The notes under the pieces are model-generated. The model searched no databases and had not been told where the DNA came from. It worked only from the letters and a program-made list of their open reading frames with translations. From Cryptomeria japonica (taxonomy: Eukaryota; Streptophyta; Pinopsida; Cupressales; Cupressaceae): 38,000 bases of DNA. Each line of letters opens with the position of its first letter. The first letter of the stretch is position 1. Positions 19,650-31,114 of this stretch are shown in pieces. Where the stretch lies: the NCBI RefSeq assembly GCF_030272615.1, contig NC_081414.1:1387001-1425000 (forward strand), in the 5' to 3' direction. The position numbers and the translations under genes were made by a program.

Positions 19650-22600
19650 AGATCATTTCATGGAATGTTAGGGGCTTAAATGCCCCTAACAAGTAGAGGT
19701 TAGTCAAACGTTGTCTATCCTCTTTTAACCTTAAATTAGTTATACTTCAAGAGACTAAATTGGGAGATGTAGACTTAGCTTCCTTTGGTAATCGGTTAGG
19801 CTTCAGGCAAATTTCAGGAACCCCAGGCATTGGGGCCTCCGGAGGTCTAGCTATTATCTGGGATCCTTGGAGCATCCTGTTTTCTCCCCTGGTATCTAAT
19901 CTTAATTGGATGAGTGGGAGAGTAACTTGTCTCAAGAACAATTTAGACTTTATTATTGTAAATGTCTATGGGTCGATCCTTAATGATGATAAAAAAAGAG
20001 CCTGGGAGGAAATTGAGAATTTGACGAACTCCCTCAGTCGGGTATGTTTTATAGAAGGGGATTTTAATGCAATTTTGCATCATCATGAGAAGCAGGGATA
20101 CTTAGGCATTAATGTTAAGGCCTCTATGGATTTCACTGACTAGATCCATAGGAGCAGTATGTTAGAGATCAATATGGTCAAGGATGCCTTCACTTTGAAT
20201 AACCGCAGGCTAGGATTTAGCAACATTGCAGAGAAACTGGACATGTTCTTTGTTTTGGGAAGTCTCGTAAACTTCCCCTTCACCCTGGAAGCCTCAATTT
20301 TACCTTTTTCAGGATCGGACCACTTCCCCATTTCACTAGATTTTCAAGGGGAGTTTAGCCCTAAGAGATGTCCTTTTAAGTTAGAAAATATGTGGCTTAA
20401 AGATGATCATATCCTAGAGCTCCTAAAAGAATGGTGGAATGGGGCCATGATCTCTGGGTCTGGGATCTTCAAGGTTATTAACAAACTTAAGATTATCATG
20501 TAGAATATCATTCAATGGAATAGGAAGCGCTTCGGCAATATCTTTGATAACAAAGCTCAGGTGGAAGTTGAGCTAGCTGAAGTTAATGAGCAAGTGATTA
20601 GATTTGGGATGGATGAGTTTTTGTTTCTCAAAGAAAAGAAACTTATGGCGGACCATGAATCTATTCTTTCCAAAGAAGAAGTATTCTGGAAACAAAAATC
20701 TAGAGAGTCCTGGTTGGAGGCAGGCGATAAGAATACCAATTTTTTTCACAATAGTGTAAGGATGAGAAGAGTAAGAAACCATATCTTGAGAATTAAGGTT
20801 AGTAATGGCTCTGAGGTGGATAATCCTATTACCATTGTGAAAGAGGCTATTGATTTTTTTTCCCTTATTCTAACCTCAGACCGGAGCCCTCACAACTCAG
20901 ACCAAGACATGTTTATCAAGAGTATCCCTAGGCTTTTGAACAAAGAACATTCTAATGTTCTCAATGCCAAATTTTCTCTTGTAGAAGTTGAAGTTTCTCT
21001 TAAGCAGATGAACCCAGATAAATCCCCTGGGCTGGATGGCTTTCCTACTAGCTTATTCCAAGTATGTTGGCCCTTTCTCGGAGAGGAAGTTATGATAGCT
21101 CTGGAAGGGATGAGAAACTCAAGCAACATCCTTAAAGAAATCAACAACACCTTTCTGGCCCTTATCCCTAAAAATGACAAACCGGAGTGTTTTGATGAAT
21201 TCCGACCTATAGCCCTTTGCAATACTATTTATAAACTTTTCATCAAAACTTTAGCTAATAGGATTCAAAAACTCCTCCCCTTGTTGATATCTGAGGAACA
21301 GATAGGCTTTGTCCCTGGGCGATCCATTTATGATGGGGTCAATATAGCTCAGGAAGCTATCCACTCAGTCTAGAAAAATGGGAACCCTAGTATACTCCTA
21401 AAATTAGACATCAAAAAATCTTATGATAAAGTGAACTGGAGATTTCTATGTAGATTCTTTGAAGCCTTTGGCTTTCCAGCTTCATGGATCAATCTGATTT
21501 TTAAATGTATATCTACGCCTAAATTCTCTATTTTGGTCAATGGTACCCTGGAGGGTTTTTTTAGCTCTTCTAGGGGTTTGAGGCAGGGTGATCCCATCTC
21601 CCCTTTTCTCTTTATTATTATGGATGAATCATTGGGTATATCGATCTCCAGAGCTAGGGAGGCTAGTCTGTTGTCGGGGATTAGAACTACTAGTAACCTA
21701 GATCCTATAACCCATCAACAATTTGTTGATGATACTATGCTCTATGGATGCAACAATTTTAGTGAGGCCCATGATTTCAAGCTTATCTTGGATTCTTACT
21801 CTAAGGCCTTTGGTCAAGAAATCAATCTAGCTAAGTCTATCGTCTTCTTTTTTAATACTCAAGCTAGTATTCAAACCAACATATGTGGTATACTAAATTT
21901 TAATCTAGGCAGCCTCCCTTGTAAATATCTTGGACTGCCCTTGGATAAGGGTTCAGGATCTTCTAATTTGTGGTCTGGATTAGTAGACAAGATAAAAAAG
22001 TAGGATAGCAACCTGGAAAGGCAGATGGCTATCCTCTATAGGCAGAGCTACATTGGTTAAATCGATTCTAGCAGCCATTCTGATCTATCAGTTATCATGT
22101 TTTAGCATACCTCAATCTATTAAAGAAGCGTTAAATAGATATCTTAGATCCTTCTTTTGGAAAGGGACAGAAGCTAAGAAACGTATATCCCTGTTGGCTT
22201 GGGACAAGATCTATAGGCCCAAGTGTGCAAGGGGTTTGGGGCTTAAGGATATTAAATTTCAAAGCAGAGCGTTAGGAGCTAAATTAGAATGGAAAATGTT
22301 TAAATCTCCTCATCTAAAATGGGCCCAAATCCTCTTTCACAAGTATCTTCAAGGTAGAGACCATTTGAGCCTCTTCAAAGATTCCTCTCTATCGAGAGGT
22401 TCCCATATCTGGAACTTTATAATGGATTGTAGGAATATCATCTCGGACAAACTGACTTGGAATCTGGGTAAGGGTGAATCTGGGTAAGGGGGCTTTTCCA
22501 GTCCTTCAACATCAGGCCAATTTGGAGTCTTCCAGAGCATTTCTTATATCAACTTGGGGTAGGTATGTTAACAACTATATTTCTCCCTTTGAGGGTGACT

Positions 22601-23808
22601 TAGCTAAGGGTTGGTCTTGGAGATCCCTCAATCAGGTTAATATCCCGACCAAGGAAAAAAATTTGCTCCGGGAGATTCTGGAGAAAAGGATGGTCGCTTT
22701 CAATTTAGGGCTTGATTCTTTGATCTGGGATGGGTCAAAATCAGGGGAATACTCCTCCAAAGATGGTTGTAATTCTCTCCTTAAGAAGAAGCTTTCTTCG
22801 ACGACCAAGATCCCTATAGCCTTGTGTTGGGACAAGATGAGTCTGCCCAAGGCTGGGGTCTTCTCTTGGTTGGCCCTCCAGGGAAAGATTCTCACAGCAG
22901 ATAAGTTTAGAAAGATGGGCTACGAAGGTCCAAGTAGATGCCCTTTGTGTGAAGGGGCGGATGAAGATACTGATCACATCCTTCTCAATTGCAACTATGC
23001 ATCCAAATGTTAGCTATGGTTGTGTAATAAATTAGGATGGTCATCTGCCCTACCTCACTCCATCTTAAGAATGTTTCAAACTTGGCCAATCCTTTTTAAG
23101 AACTCCCTTTGTGGAGGCCTATGGATCTTAGCTCCTTCACTGGTTATCTAGGAACTTTGGAAGGAACACAATAGGAGGCTCTTTAAGGATAAGAAGATGA
23201 ATTGGTCCCTCTTAGTAATCAAAATAGAAGCTTCAATAGTAGAGATTTTAAATAGCAGAATCTCTAAATTCCCCAACACTCTCTCTAAGATGACCTATTG
23301 GGATGCAAAGATGAGAGGGAGATGGTTTGGCTTGAAGATCCCCCCCTTTGTTGGTATTGGTAGTTCCAAAAATCAAGAATTGAGGAATGCTTGTAAGTGG
23401 ATAGACCCTAAAAGGGGGTGGTTTAAGTTAAACTTTGATGGAGCATCTCAGGGTAATCCAGGAATTGTAGGTATTGGGTGTTGTTTGCATGATGAAGAGG
23501 GCAAGGAATTGGTCAAGGCAACTAAACCCATAGGGATTGCATCTAATAATAAGGCTGAAATTTTAGCCCTCATTGAAGGTCTTCTTCTATGCCAAAACAG
23601 AGGCATCCACAAATTGGCTATTGAAGGAGACTCGGCCATAATCATTAATGGCCTTAAAAAAGGCTCCCTTTCTAATTGGAAGCTTAATGCTCTCTTGGCT
23701 AGAGCTCTTTGTCTCCTACAAAATTTTGAGAAATTGTATTTCAACCATATCTATCGAGAAGGTAATTCTAGAACGGATGCACTGGCTAATGCAGGAGTTG
23801 ATGGTTAG
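19646..23808 (+). pseudogene. LINE-B ORF2: endonuclease / reverse transcriptase / RNase H
   Basis: The start ATG at 19646 overlaps the ORF1 stop as ATGA. Endonuclease motifs are SWNVRGLNAPNK, LQETKLG, EGDFNAI and GSDHFPI. RT motifs are LKLDIKKSYDKVNW, RGLRQGDPISP and QQFVDDTM (FVDD instead of FADD). zf-RVT shows CPLCEGADEDTDHILLNC. RNase H shows LNFDGASQGNPG, NKAEILAL, EGDSAI and YREGNSRTDALANAG, so the acidic residues are kept. TAG stops at 19694, 20141, 20501, 21371, 22001, 23011 and 23149 interrupt it. Frame changes occur near 22003 and at a 16-bp tandem duplication (22460-22491). Stop at 23806-23808. Confidence 0.9.
22460..22491 (+). repeat. 16-bp tandem duplication causing a frameshift in LINE-B ORF2
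   Basis: GAATCTGGGTAAGGGT is followed at once by GAATCTGGGTAAGGGG. Sixteen bases is not a multiple of three, so the frame changes here from the piece ending at 22487 to the piece running to 23013. Confidence 0.85.
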
Positions 23809-24434
23809 TCTATAAGTTAATTATGGAACCCTTTCTCTGGTTATTACCTCAGGCCTTATAATATTTTATGACTGGTAGTATGCAGTTGTATATAGGAATA
23901 TGCATATGTATATAGACATGCATTCATATATATCATTACAACTAAAATATATATGCATGGATATATAGGTATTAATATTTATATAGACATTGTATACTAA
24001 AAGGAATAAAATATTATGAGTCCCTTTAGAGTCCACCTTATCTTCTTTTCTAGCCTTTTAGTCACATTATAGACTATTTTATTTTAAGATTTAGCCCTAT
24101 TTTAGTGGGAGTTTCTTTCCTTTTTTCGGATGTCCTTTGTCAGCAACTCCCCCTCGATTAGTACCAATGTGACGGTACTCTAGTAATGATGATGTGACAT
24201 TCCTTCTATGATTGAAGGCATAATTATCTTTTGCTTGCATGCTTTAAGGCGGCAGTAATTATTACTTAGATCTTTGAGATCGCTCCATTTGCATCTTGAC
24301 CCTTTGATATCGATCATCTACCTGTATTTTGCATTCCTCTATGGCAAGATGAGTTGTTTTTCATGAAGCATTAAAGCTCCTGCTATATTTAGTTTGTTTG
24401 GTCGAGGTCCCAACTTATCTTCCATTTAGCTCAG
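23809..24434 (+). other. Spacer between LINE-B ORF2 and ORF3
   Basis: AT-rich, with TATATGCAT-like alternating stretches at 23880-24000 and no coding signal. It could be the remains of a 3' UTR, which would make ORF3 a separate piece, or the ORF2-ORF3 spacer seen in shorter form in LINE-A. Confidence 0.5.
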
Positions 24435-25064
24435 ATGGATACCCTGCCAAGACTTCTAGGGCTCAAACGGCAGATGGCCTTCGTAGGGGAAATCAAAGAG
24501 GAGAGATTGAAGGGCATTTTGGTTCACCTGAACCCCTTGGTTATCATAGCTGTTATGAAAACCTTGGGGAGGGATTATATTTTAAATGAGGATCGGACTA
24601 GAGCTAATCCAGACATCGCAGCGATGTTCTTAGCAATAACTATGCACCTTGAGAAAGATAAAAATGTAGTGATGAAACTCTGCAAAAAGGTCTTCAAGAA
24701 GGAAATGTTGGGTGAATTAGAGAGGGTGGTGGTCAACATTGATGAAGAGCTTACAGCTCCAAACCCTCGGTATTACGATATCCTTATCAGGATGAATAAT
24801 CTGGTGCCACGATACTCCATTATGGCTATAGAGGATCTTCAGGCTTTTGAAGCTTATAGTCCAATCAGAAGTAGGAATTTTTTCTTCCTTTTATGGCTCT
24901 TGCAAGTTAAAAATCCCCCGCGCGACAAATGGTTTATAAGTTATCTTGAAGCGAAGAAAATTACAGTGATCTCAGATGAGATGCCAATTCCTCCCTCTCC
25001 TGCCTCCCCCTCTTCAGTTAAACCAGAGATCTCAGGAACCATGGACCCTCAAGGGCTGTCATAA
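24435..25064 (+). CDS. LINE-B ORF3, 209-residue protein of unknown function
   Basis: An intact frame from ATG 24435 to TGA 25064, ending 30 bases before the ATT tract. It is mostly helical by composition, with hydrophobic/charged patches (LKGILVHLNPLVIIAVMKTL, ELERVVVNIDEEL, FFFLLWLLQVKNPP), and finishes in a Pro/Ser tail (PPSPASPSSV). No known domain is recognised, and I see no clear similarity to LINE-A ORF3, but the position downstream of RNase H is the same. It is the only LINE-B frame without a stop, so it may be younger or may have been maintained. It may be a C-terminal remnant of a longer ORF3, since the frame is open for 14 codons upstream of the ATG. Confidence 0.55.
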   Translation: MDTLPRLLGLKRQMAFVGEIKEERLKGILVHLNPLVIIAVMKTLGRDYILNEDRTRANPDIAAMFLAITMHLEKDKNVVMKLCKKVFKKEMLGELERVVVNIDEELTAPNPRYYDILIRMNNLVPRYSIMAIEDLQAFEAYSPIRSRNFFFLLWLLQVKNPPRDKWFISYLEAKKITVISDEMPIPPSPASPSSVKPEISGTMDPQGLS

Positions 25065-25102
25065 CCCTCTTTTTAGACTTCGATAAAACTTGCTAATAAT
25101 AC

Positions 25103-25180
<78 letters not shown>
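25103..25180. repeat. (ATT)n microsatellite, about 26 units
   Basis: An uninterrupted ATT run at the inner end of the right arm. It faces the shorter AAT tract at about 17693-17735 in the left arm, so the arms probably met in an AAT/ATT palindrome before LINE-B separated them. Confidence 0.9.
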
Positions 25181-25181
<1 letters not shown>

Positions 25182-26713
25182 AATATTACTTTTATGAGTT
25201 AGAAATCAAAATTTTAAATAAAAAAAAGAGTAATAGGTGGTGACTCGCACGTGAGGTCATAATTTACTTGGAAATAATTTATTTCCTCAATATTCTAATT
25301 GAGCACATGGTGTAGGAGAAATAAGAAGATTCTAGAAAATAAATTTTCAAATTCGAAATATTAAGGAATAAATATTATTTTTAGCAAATATATGACAAGG
25401 GAGTTACAAATTATTCTATGACAAGAATAATTCTATTCATGGCCTTTTTATGACAAGGGAGTTACGAAATTCATTTTTGATAAAATGGAGAAAAATTCAA
25501 ATTCGAGTTTTGAATGCATGGTCAAATGTAACCCCTCCAATGACAACAATTATTTTTGCATAAAATTAATTTAGAAATTACTTATTTTAATTTAGCACAT
25601 GTTGTAGGAGGAAATGAGAATATTCTAGAAGAGAATTTCAAATTCAAATTTCCTGCATGTAACTCCCACTTTGTGAATAAATAATTTTCAATGAAATTAG
25701 TTTGGGAAAAAGAATCTGAAAAACATTTAATTCTTTTGTAGTGGGAAATGACTCTCTTTTCGTTCTTATTGAATTCTAGATTTTCGAAAAAGGGGAGTTC
25801 ATGGGTTTTTGCTGTGATGAAGTATTTTCTCAAATTTTTTTGCAAGTGCTTGTAAATAGTAGTAGGATTTTGTAGTCATACTTCGTTATAGAATTGTTAA
25901 GTTGTTCTTGAAGAAATTCTCATCAAGATACAAGAAGTGTTGAAGAAACTAGCTAAGGGATTGGACACAATTCAGCAACAAAGAGCTCCGTCAATCAGGT
26001 TCCCCTCTTTGCATTTGTTCATGTGTAGATTTTATACATATATCTACTAATTCTCTCTTAGATTTTTTTATTTGTATGATAATATTCTTCAAGAAATCAT
26101 TTCTTAATTATTTAGGTAGATTAAATCAAATAGAGAGATGCATTTGAAAAAAAAATAAAAAAAAAATTCAATAATGCACATGTAGATCTTATTGATCTAT
26201 TTTAAAGAAAAGGAAAAAAAACAATCAGATTTTTACTTTTTGCTTTTCTTGAATTTAAAATTTAGACAAAGATTTGTGAGAAAAATCTTTTCTTTTAAAC
26301 TTACTACTCCCTTGATTTCAAACCTCTTATTTGATTATCTCTAAGAGCCATTTTTCTTCTTTTCCTCAAAAAAATTGCTTAAAAACATATTGTACAAACG
26401 TTTTTTTTGAGAGGTCCTCTGTGATTTCTATGTCTTGGATCTATTTGTTTATTTATTTTCAATGAGTGTATAAACTATCATTTGTTGTGAGAAATCATTC
26501 CTCTGTGGAAACCTTATTCCAATCATATTAACTCAATTTGTTTCTCTCTGGAATATTTTTCCCTATGAAACAATATTTCAGCATTATTAATTCATATCTA
26601 GTATTCTCTTGAGAAATTCCTTATGTATTTTTTTTATATTAAATCCAAAAAAAAAAAAAAAAAGCAATGTACAAATCGCTCTCCTAAAGAATTTTTCTCT
26701 GTGTGATATCTTA

Positions 26714-26868
26714 TCTCCTTATCTCAATAGACCCTCTATCTGAGAAATAACTTATCCTTGTGAAAATTTATTTTCAGCATAAATTATTCCTCTGTGAAAC
26801 CTTCCTCCTTATCTCAATAGACCCTCTATCTGAGAAATAACTTATCCTTGTGAAAATTTATTTTCAAC
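26714..26868. repeat. Tandem duplication, period 91 bp
   Basis: CTCCTTATCTCAATAGACCC begins at 26714 and again at 26805, followed in both by TCTGAGAAATAACTTATCC and GTGAAAATTTATTTTCA. Confidence 0.85.
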
Positions 26869-26920
26869 ATACCCTGTATAAATTATTCTTTTGTGAAACC
26901 TTCCTCTATGAAATCATCAT

Positions 26921-26959
26921 GTGTATGTATGTATGTATATATATATGTATGTATGTATC

Positions 26960-26996
<37 letters not shown>

Positions 26997-27093
26997 CTAT
27001 ATAATATATTTGTGTGTGTATATATATATGTATATACATATCTATATATGTATAATATGTATATACATACATATATGTATATATATACATACA

Positions 27094-27139
<46 letters not shown>
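26921..27139. repeat. Compound GTAT / GT / AT microsatellite
   Basis: Alternating purine-pyrimidine tract: GTAT repeats, then a GT run (about 26964-26992), then TATACATA and a pure AT run (about 27102-27139). It produces long open frames on both strands that are not genes. Confidence 0.95.
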
Positions 27140-27141
<2 letters not shown>

Positions 27142-27954
27142 CTCTGAGAAAATTGTGCTTATATCCCTGTGATACTCTACCCTTTTTACTTAAAAAAAAA
27201 ATAGCATATTGTGTAAATTTCTCCTCTGTAAATTTTATTATCTGTAAAAAAACCCTCTTTGGTAGATTCAATTAAAAAACTCCTCTGTAAATTTTTATTC
27301 TCTGTAAAAAAATCCTCTCTTGTAAATTCAATTAAAAAGATTGATTTGATCACTGGATATTTCTCTTTATATAAATAAATATAAAAATTATTTTAGTTTG
27401 TTTTTAATAAAAAAATTATTAAATTTTGATTTGTACTAGTTAAATTGCAATCAACCTTTTTTTATAAAATTTACTTGTATTAGTGGAAATTAAGATTATT
27501 AATATGAAATTTTAATTGAATTAATTTAAATTTATATTATAAAATTTGATCTATGAGGGGTAGTTTATTATTGAAAGTTTATGAATAAAATTTTATTAAT
27601 CTAAAAGTTGTATTTCTTTCACCATTAAAATTAGATTATAAAAGGGAATAAATTTGGGAATTAATTTCGTATCAAATGATTGGGGCAATTATTAGAAGAA
27701 TTAATATTAATGAATCCTTCAATCTTGCAAAAACAAGGGAACTAAATTCGTAAATTGAGTTGTAGCTAAATTTATAGTTTAGATCTTCTAATTAGTTTTA
27801 GATTTAATTGGGTTATTTTGTTGGTATTTTTATTCCATTATTAATTTATATTGATTTAGATTGTCTAAAGGGACCTCCTCTTTAAGTAATCATAGCCACC
27901 TTAGTCAATTGCTTATTTCAAGCAAATGATTCAAATGAACATTGTTAATCTTTC

Positions 27955-28110
27955 ATGCCAGTTACATTATTATTATTATTGAGCAAGTTACATATTTACC
28001 GCTATCATGCAAGTCAATTAATTATTGTTTCCATGCAAGTTACATATTTATTGTCATCATACCAAATACATATTTACAATTATCATGCAAGTTGCATAAT
28101 TGAAGTTACC
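27955..28110. repeat. Degenerate tandem repeat of about 36 bp (CATGCAAGTTACATATTTA)
   Basis: The word CATGCAAGTTACATATTTA recurs with changes about four times, spaced roughly 35-40 bases. Non-coding. Confidence 0.6.
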
Positions 28111-28740
28111 ATAGTCCTCATTTTGAATATAAATCTCTTAGTAGTAGTAGGTTGAATATTGGATTGCTCTTTATTAGATTCCAAGATGCAAAATAAACAA
28201 GGTATTTAGTATAGTCAAACCTAATAATGGTCAAATTTATTTTCTAACCTTAAGAAAACATAAGATTAGTAAAAGGGGGAAATTCCATTTAATGTAGGGG
28301 TGAACCTCATAATAAAGCTTCATAAAATCTACATGGTATAATCTATATTGTTATATCATTTATATTATCAAATCTGAAATCAGTCTACCATGAGACTTGT
28401 CTTAGTTTGCGAACCTCAAATCAGGTTTTTGTCTTTCGTTGTAAATGTCTAATGAAACTTAGCTTCGAAGATGAATGAGTTCTGATTTCTTATTGTTGGA
28501 TTCTTGCCTTAATATGGGTTTTGAGAATCCCTTTCCATGATCACTTAGAATATTAAACAACAATTTTAATTGAGGAAGATCTAGGAGCGAACCTTAGCTC
28601 CCATCTAAGAATTTGAGATTGATAAAGTTATTAAATAACCAAGGGTTAAATTTATTCAAGTGGGAGGGTTAGTTAGTTACCTCCTTATAATGTTGTGAAG
28701 GTTTTCGCATTGGCTCAAAAGCAACTAGACAAAGATTATA

Positions 28741-28880
28741 ATTATTTAGAAACTTTTTGTATTTTGGTTAATTGGAATTATTTAGGAACTTTTTGTATAT
28801 TGGTTAATTGGAACTATTTAGGAACTTTTTGTATATTTATTAATTGGAATTTCTTAGGAATTTTTTGTATATTGGTTAAT
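28741..28880. repeat. Four tandem copies of a 36-bp unit
   Basis: Units of the form ATTATTTAGGAACTTTTTG plus TATATTGGTTAATTGGA follow each other. A 36-base unit keeps one frame open and gives a false 12-residue protein repeat. Confidence 0.85.
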
Positions 28881-29984
28881 TAAAATGGATTGATTGGAAT
28901 TATTTTCATTGGTTAATTAAAAGTGAATTGATTGGGATTATTTGACAATCATGTTCATATTGGTTAACTAAAAAGAATTGATATTCATAATGGTTGATTA
29001 AAGGTAGATCGATTGGTATTAATTAGGAGCCTCATTCTTACTAGTTAATTAGCAAGAAATCTGTCTCTCTCCTAACCTCATATTTCAAACATGGGTAATG
29101 TGGTTATCAAGATCTTTTCCCTTCAAGCAAGTAGGCACTAAATTGGTTGGTAACCTTCTTGCAAGCAATTCAATATCTTTCATGTATTAAGTGCTTATTA
29201 AAAGTGTAACAGTTAGTAATTCAAATGATTTTGTAATCTATTTCCTACAAGTATCCTAGCTTTCAAGAAATTGGAATTTTCATGTATTTAGTTCAAGAAT
29301 TAGAATTTTATCATAGTTATTTTCATGATAATGTTACTCCAAGGTAGTTGATTTATTTATTTTTCATTCTTGTCAAATGTTCCTTTCGATTATATCTTAT
29401 TTTCAATGTCAAGCAATAATTTATTTTCAATGTAATAGTTTCGTAATTGTTAAGTAAAAATTTATTCAAGCCTTCGTGAACTTATGGTTCATTCCTAGTT
29501 GGATAACTAAATAAGTGGATTTGAAACCAAAACCTTAGCAGTGTTCGGTATCTATGGTGCCTCTGGGTCACGCTTACGGGTAAAGTCGTCACGTTGAACT
29601 ACTACACTTAACGCCTAATAAAGCTGCATCAACGGCATCTATGGCATCATCCCTATAAATTGTCGGGGAGTAATAAGGGACACTTGAAAGTTAAAATCCA
29701 AGGGGCGGGTAATCCCCCTTGGATCGATAATCTAATAAGATAATCTTTGAATGAATTTACATCCGCTAGTTAAACCTTAGTAAACCCCTTTAGGGTTCAT
29801 TGAGTGAAATGCTTTTATAAACTTGGCTTAATCTCGAATAATTATTGACAATTGACAATTGGGTCAAGGGTGACGCTTATGATAGGCGTTAGGACCTAGA
29901 TGTTTTAGGCCACAAGAAATAGGCCACCTTGAGCCTTTGCTTAAAGCTACCATCGTGGGTAGCAACTGTAGAGAAATTGTCTGG

Positions 29985-29989
29985 GACAT
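29985..29989. repeat. Target-site duplication, left copy (GACAT)
   Basis: GACAT ends the inner part of the right arm and is repeated at 37508-37512, where the arm resumes with TGACCC. The opposite arm shows the uninterrupted GGGTCAATGTCCC (about 4300-4312), which proves the empty site. Because the following TG is shared, the duplication could be counted as 5-7 bases. Confidence 0.85.
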
Positions 29990-29999
29990 TGTTGGTAAA

Positions 30000-30781
30000 C
30001 GGATTTGTTGCTTTAAGAAACTTTCTTGAAAAACTCTATTTTGCCCTATAATTAGCAACAAAACGTTCACAATAGTTGAAGAATCACAAAGAAATGATAA
30101 TTCTTCTCTACGTTTGAGAGGGGCAGCTCCCTCGTATAATGGGGGTATTTGGATTTTTCAAAAATTTAAAGAACAAACAATAAAGAAAGATTGAACGCCA
30201 TATAAGGTATGAATCTAGATTAAAATAAATTCCATATAATCAAGTTTGAGATACCACAACTTGAAATAAACTTCTTCACATTCAATGTTAAAGGGAAAGC
30301 ATTAGGTAATCATCAATTAGACATAAGAACATTGATAATAACCCATGAGAATAAGTTGAACACACATCCAAATTGATCTCTATTGCTTAATTGCTTGAAT
30401 AACACTATCCAAGTCTCTTATACAAAGCTTGTGAAAAAGTGGAATCCCCCCACATTGAATAATAATGAGGTATATATAGGTGAAGTGGTAACCACCTGAG
30501 GTAACTACCCTAACCACCTTTATAACTACTTTATAACTTCCTCAACCACTTGAAATAACTTCCTCAACTTTGGGAAAAATAACTACTTAGAATAACTACC
30601 TAAAATGAGAACTTAGGATAACTACCTCATATGAAAAGAGCCAAGATTATCTTTTATTACAATACAGAAATAGAGATGAGAGAAAGGAAACTCGATCATG
30701 AGAGTTATTTACAAAGAAAGACAAAAACATGATGCGAGTAACACAACAAAAATGGAGACTATACAAAATGCAACTCTGCAC
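30000..30781 (-). other. Possible LTR-like region downstream of the minus-strand gene
   Basis: Non-coding. On the minus strand a TATA-like CCTATATATA lies at 30480-30471, preceded by repeated GTAGTTAT / GAGGAAGTTAT words (30510-30640), and the region ends in CCGTTTACCAACA at 29990. This layout resembles a U3-R-U5 stretch of up to about 757 bases, with a possible TGTTGTG start at about 30746. A matching copy at the other end is not visible. Confidence 0.35.
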
Positions 30782-31114
30782 TTATTCTAAGCTAACTCCT
30801 TGCATTGCCGATGAGGCTGTTGTTTCTGTAGGCACATTAGGTTGTCCAGGTCCTTTGTCTCTGAAGATTCTGAAAAGTTGAATGGCCAAAGTGACAGATT
30901 TTCCTTTGAGAATTAGGATGTTAGCTATCCTCATTTTCCATGTCTTCAAGTTTCTATGAACGCCACTTAGTTCTGTCACCATGTTGAGTATCTGAGACAT
31001 AGAGATTCTCAAGGAAGAGTAAATATCAATCAATTTTTCCATGGTATTTTCGTTGAAGTTTTTCTTGTTAAAAAGTTGTTGATCTACCATGTTCTGGAAG
31101 CTATTCCGTAACAC
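30782..31114 (-). pseudogene. C-terminal 110 codons of the minus-strand retroelement gene, after an in-frame TAG
   Basis: The frame continues without shift after the TAG at 31117-31115 (EDL, stop, VLRNSFQNMV) and stays open for 110 codons to TAA at 30782. The segment is helical (ENTMEKLIDIYSSLRISMSQ) and continues the coiled-coil character of the preceding protein. The unbroken phase suggests one ancestral protein interrupted by a single base change (for example CAG to TAG), or readthrough. It has no initiation signal of its own. Confidence 0.6.

Larger units (their letters stand above)
17739..25094 (+). mobile_element. LINE-B: L1-type LINE with downstream third ORF, at the centre of the inverted repeat
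   Basis: A LINE about 7.35 kb long lies between the AAT tract of the left arm and the ATT tract of the right arm. Order: ORF1 (about 17904-19649), ORF2 (19646-23808), an AT-rich spacer, ORF3 (24435-25064) and a 30-base tail. It carries the same domain set as LINE-A but the sequence is clearly diverged, so it is another lineage. Borders are approximate: the microsatellite context hides any target duplication. It is more decayed than LINE-A, with many TAG stops and at least four frame changes. Confidence 0.8.
25095..29989 (-). repeat. Giant inverted repeat, right arm, inner part
   Basis: Reverse-complement counterpart of 17738-15002 and of about 6921-4310. The best-matched blocks are 25190-25990 (to 17690-17100) and 29520-29989 (to about 4790-4310). 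The latter includes GCACCATAGATACC/GGTATCTATGGTGC, GACACTT and GTAGCAACTGTAGAGAAATT. Between them the match is weaker and tandem repeats differ. No gene seen; open frames around 25582, 26850 and 28695 are repeat translations. Confidence 0.78.

Noticed and set aside
26850-27271. Open frames of 84-121 residues on both strands
   Set aside because: They are translations of the GT/AT microsatellite at 26921-27139 (Tyr/Ile/Cys/Val or Thr/His runs).
28695-28883. 62-residue frame with a 12-residue protein repeat
   Set aside because: It comes from a 36-base DNA tandem repeat; no other coding sign.
29990-30750. Left LTR of the 29990-37507 unit
   Set aside because: It has LTR-like features on the minus strand, but no matching copy is seen at the other end, so only a possible region is noted.
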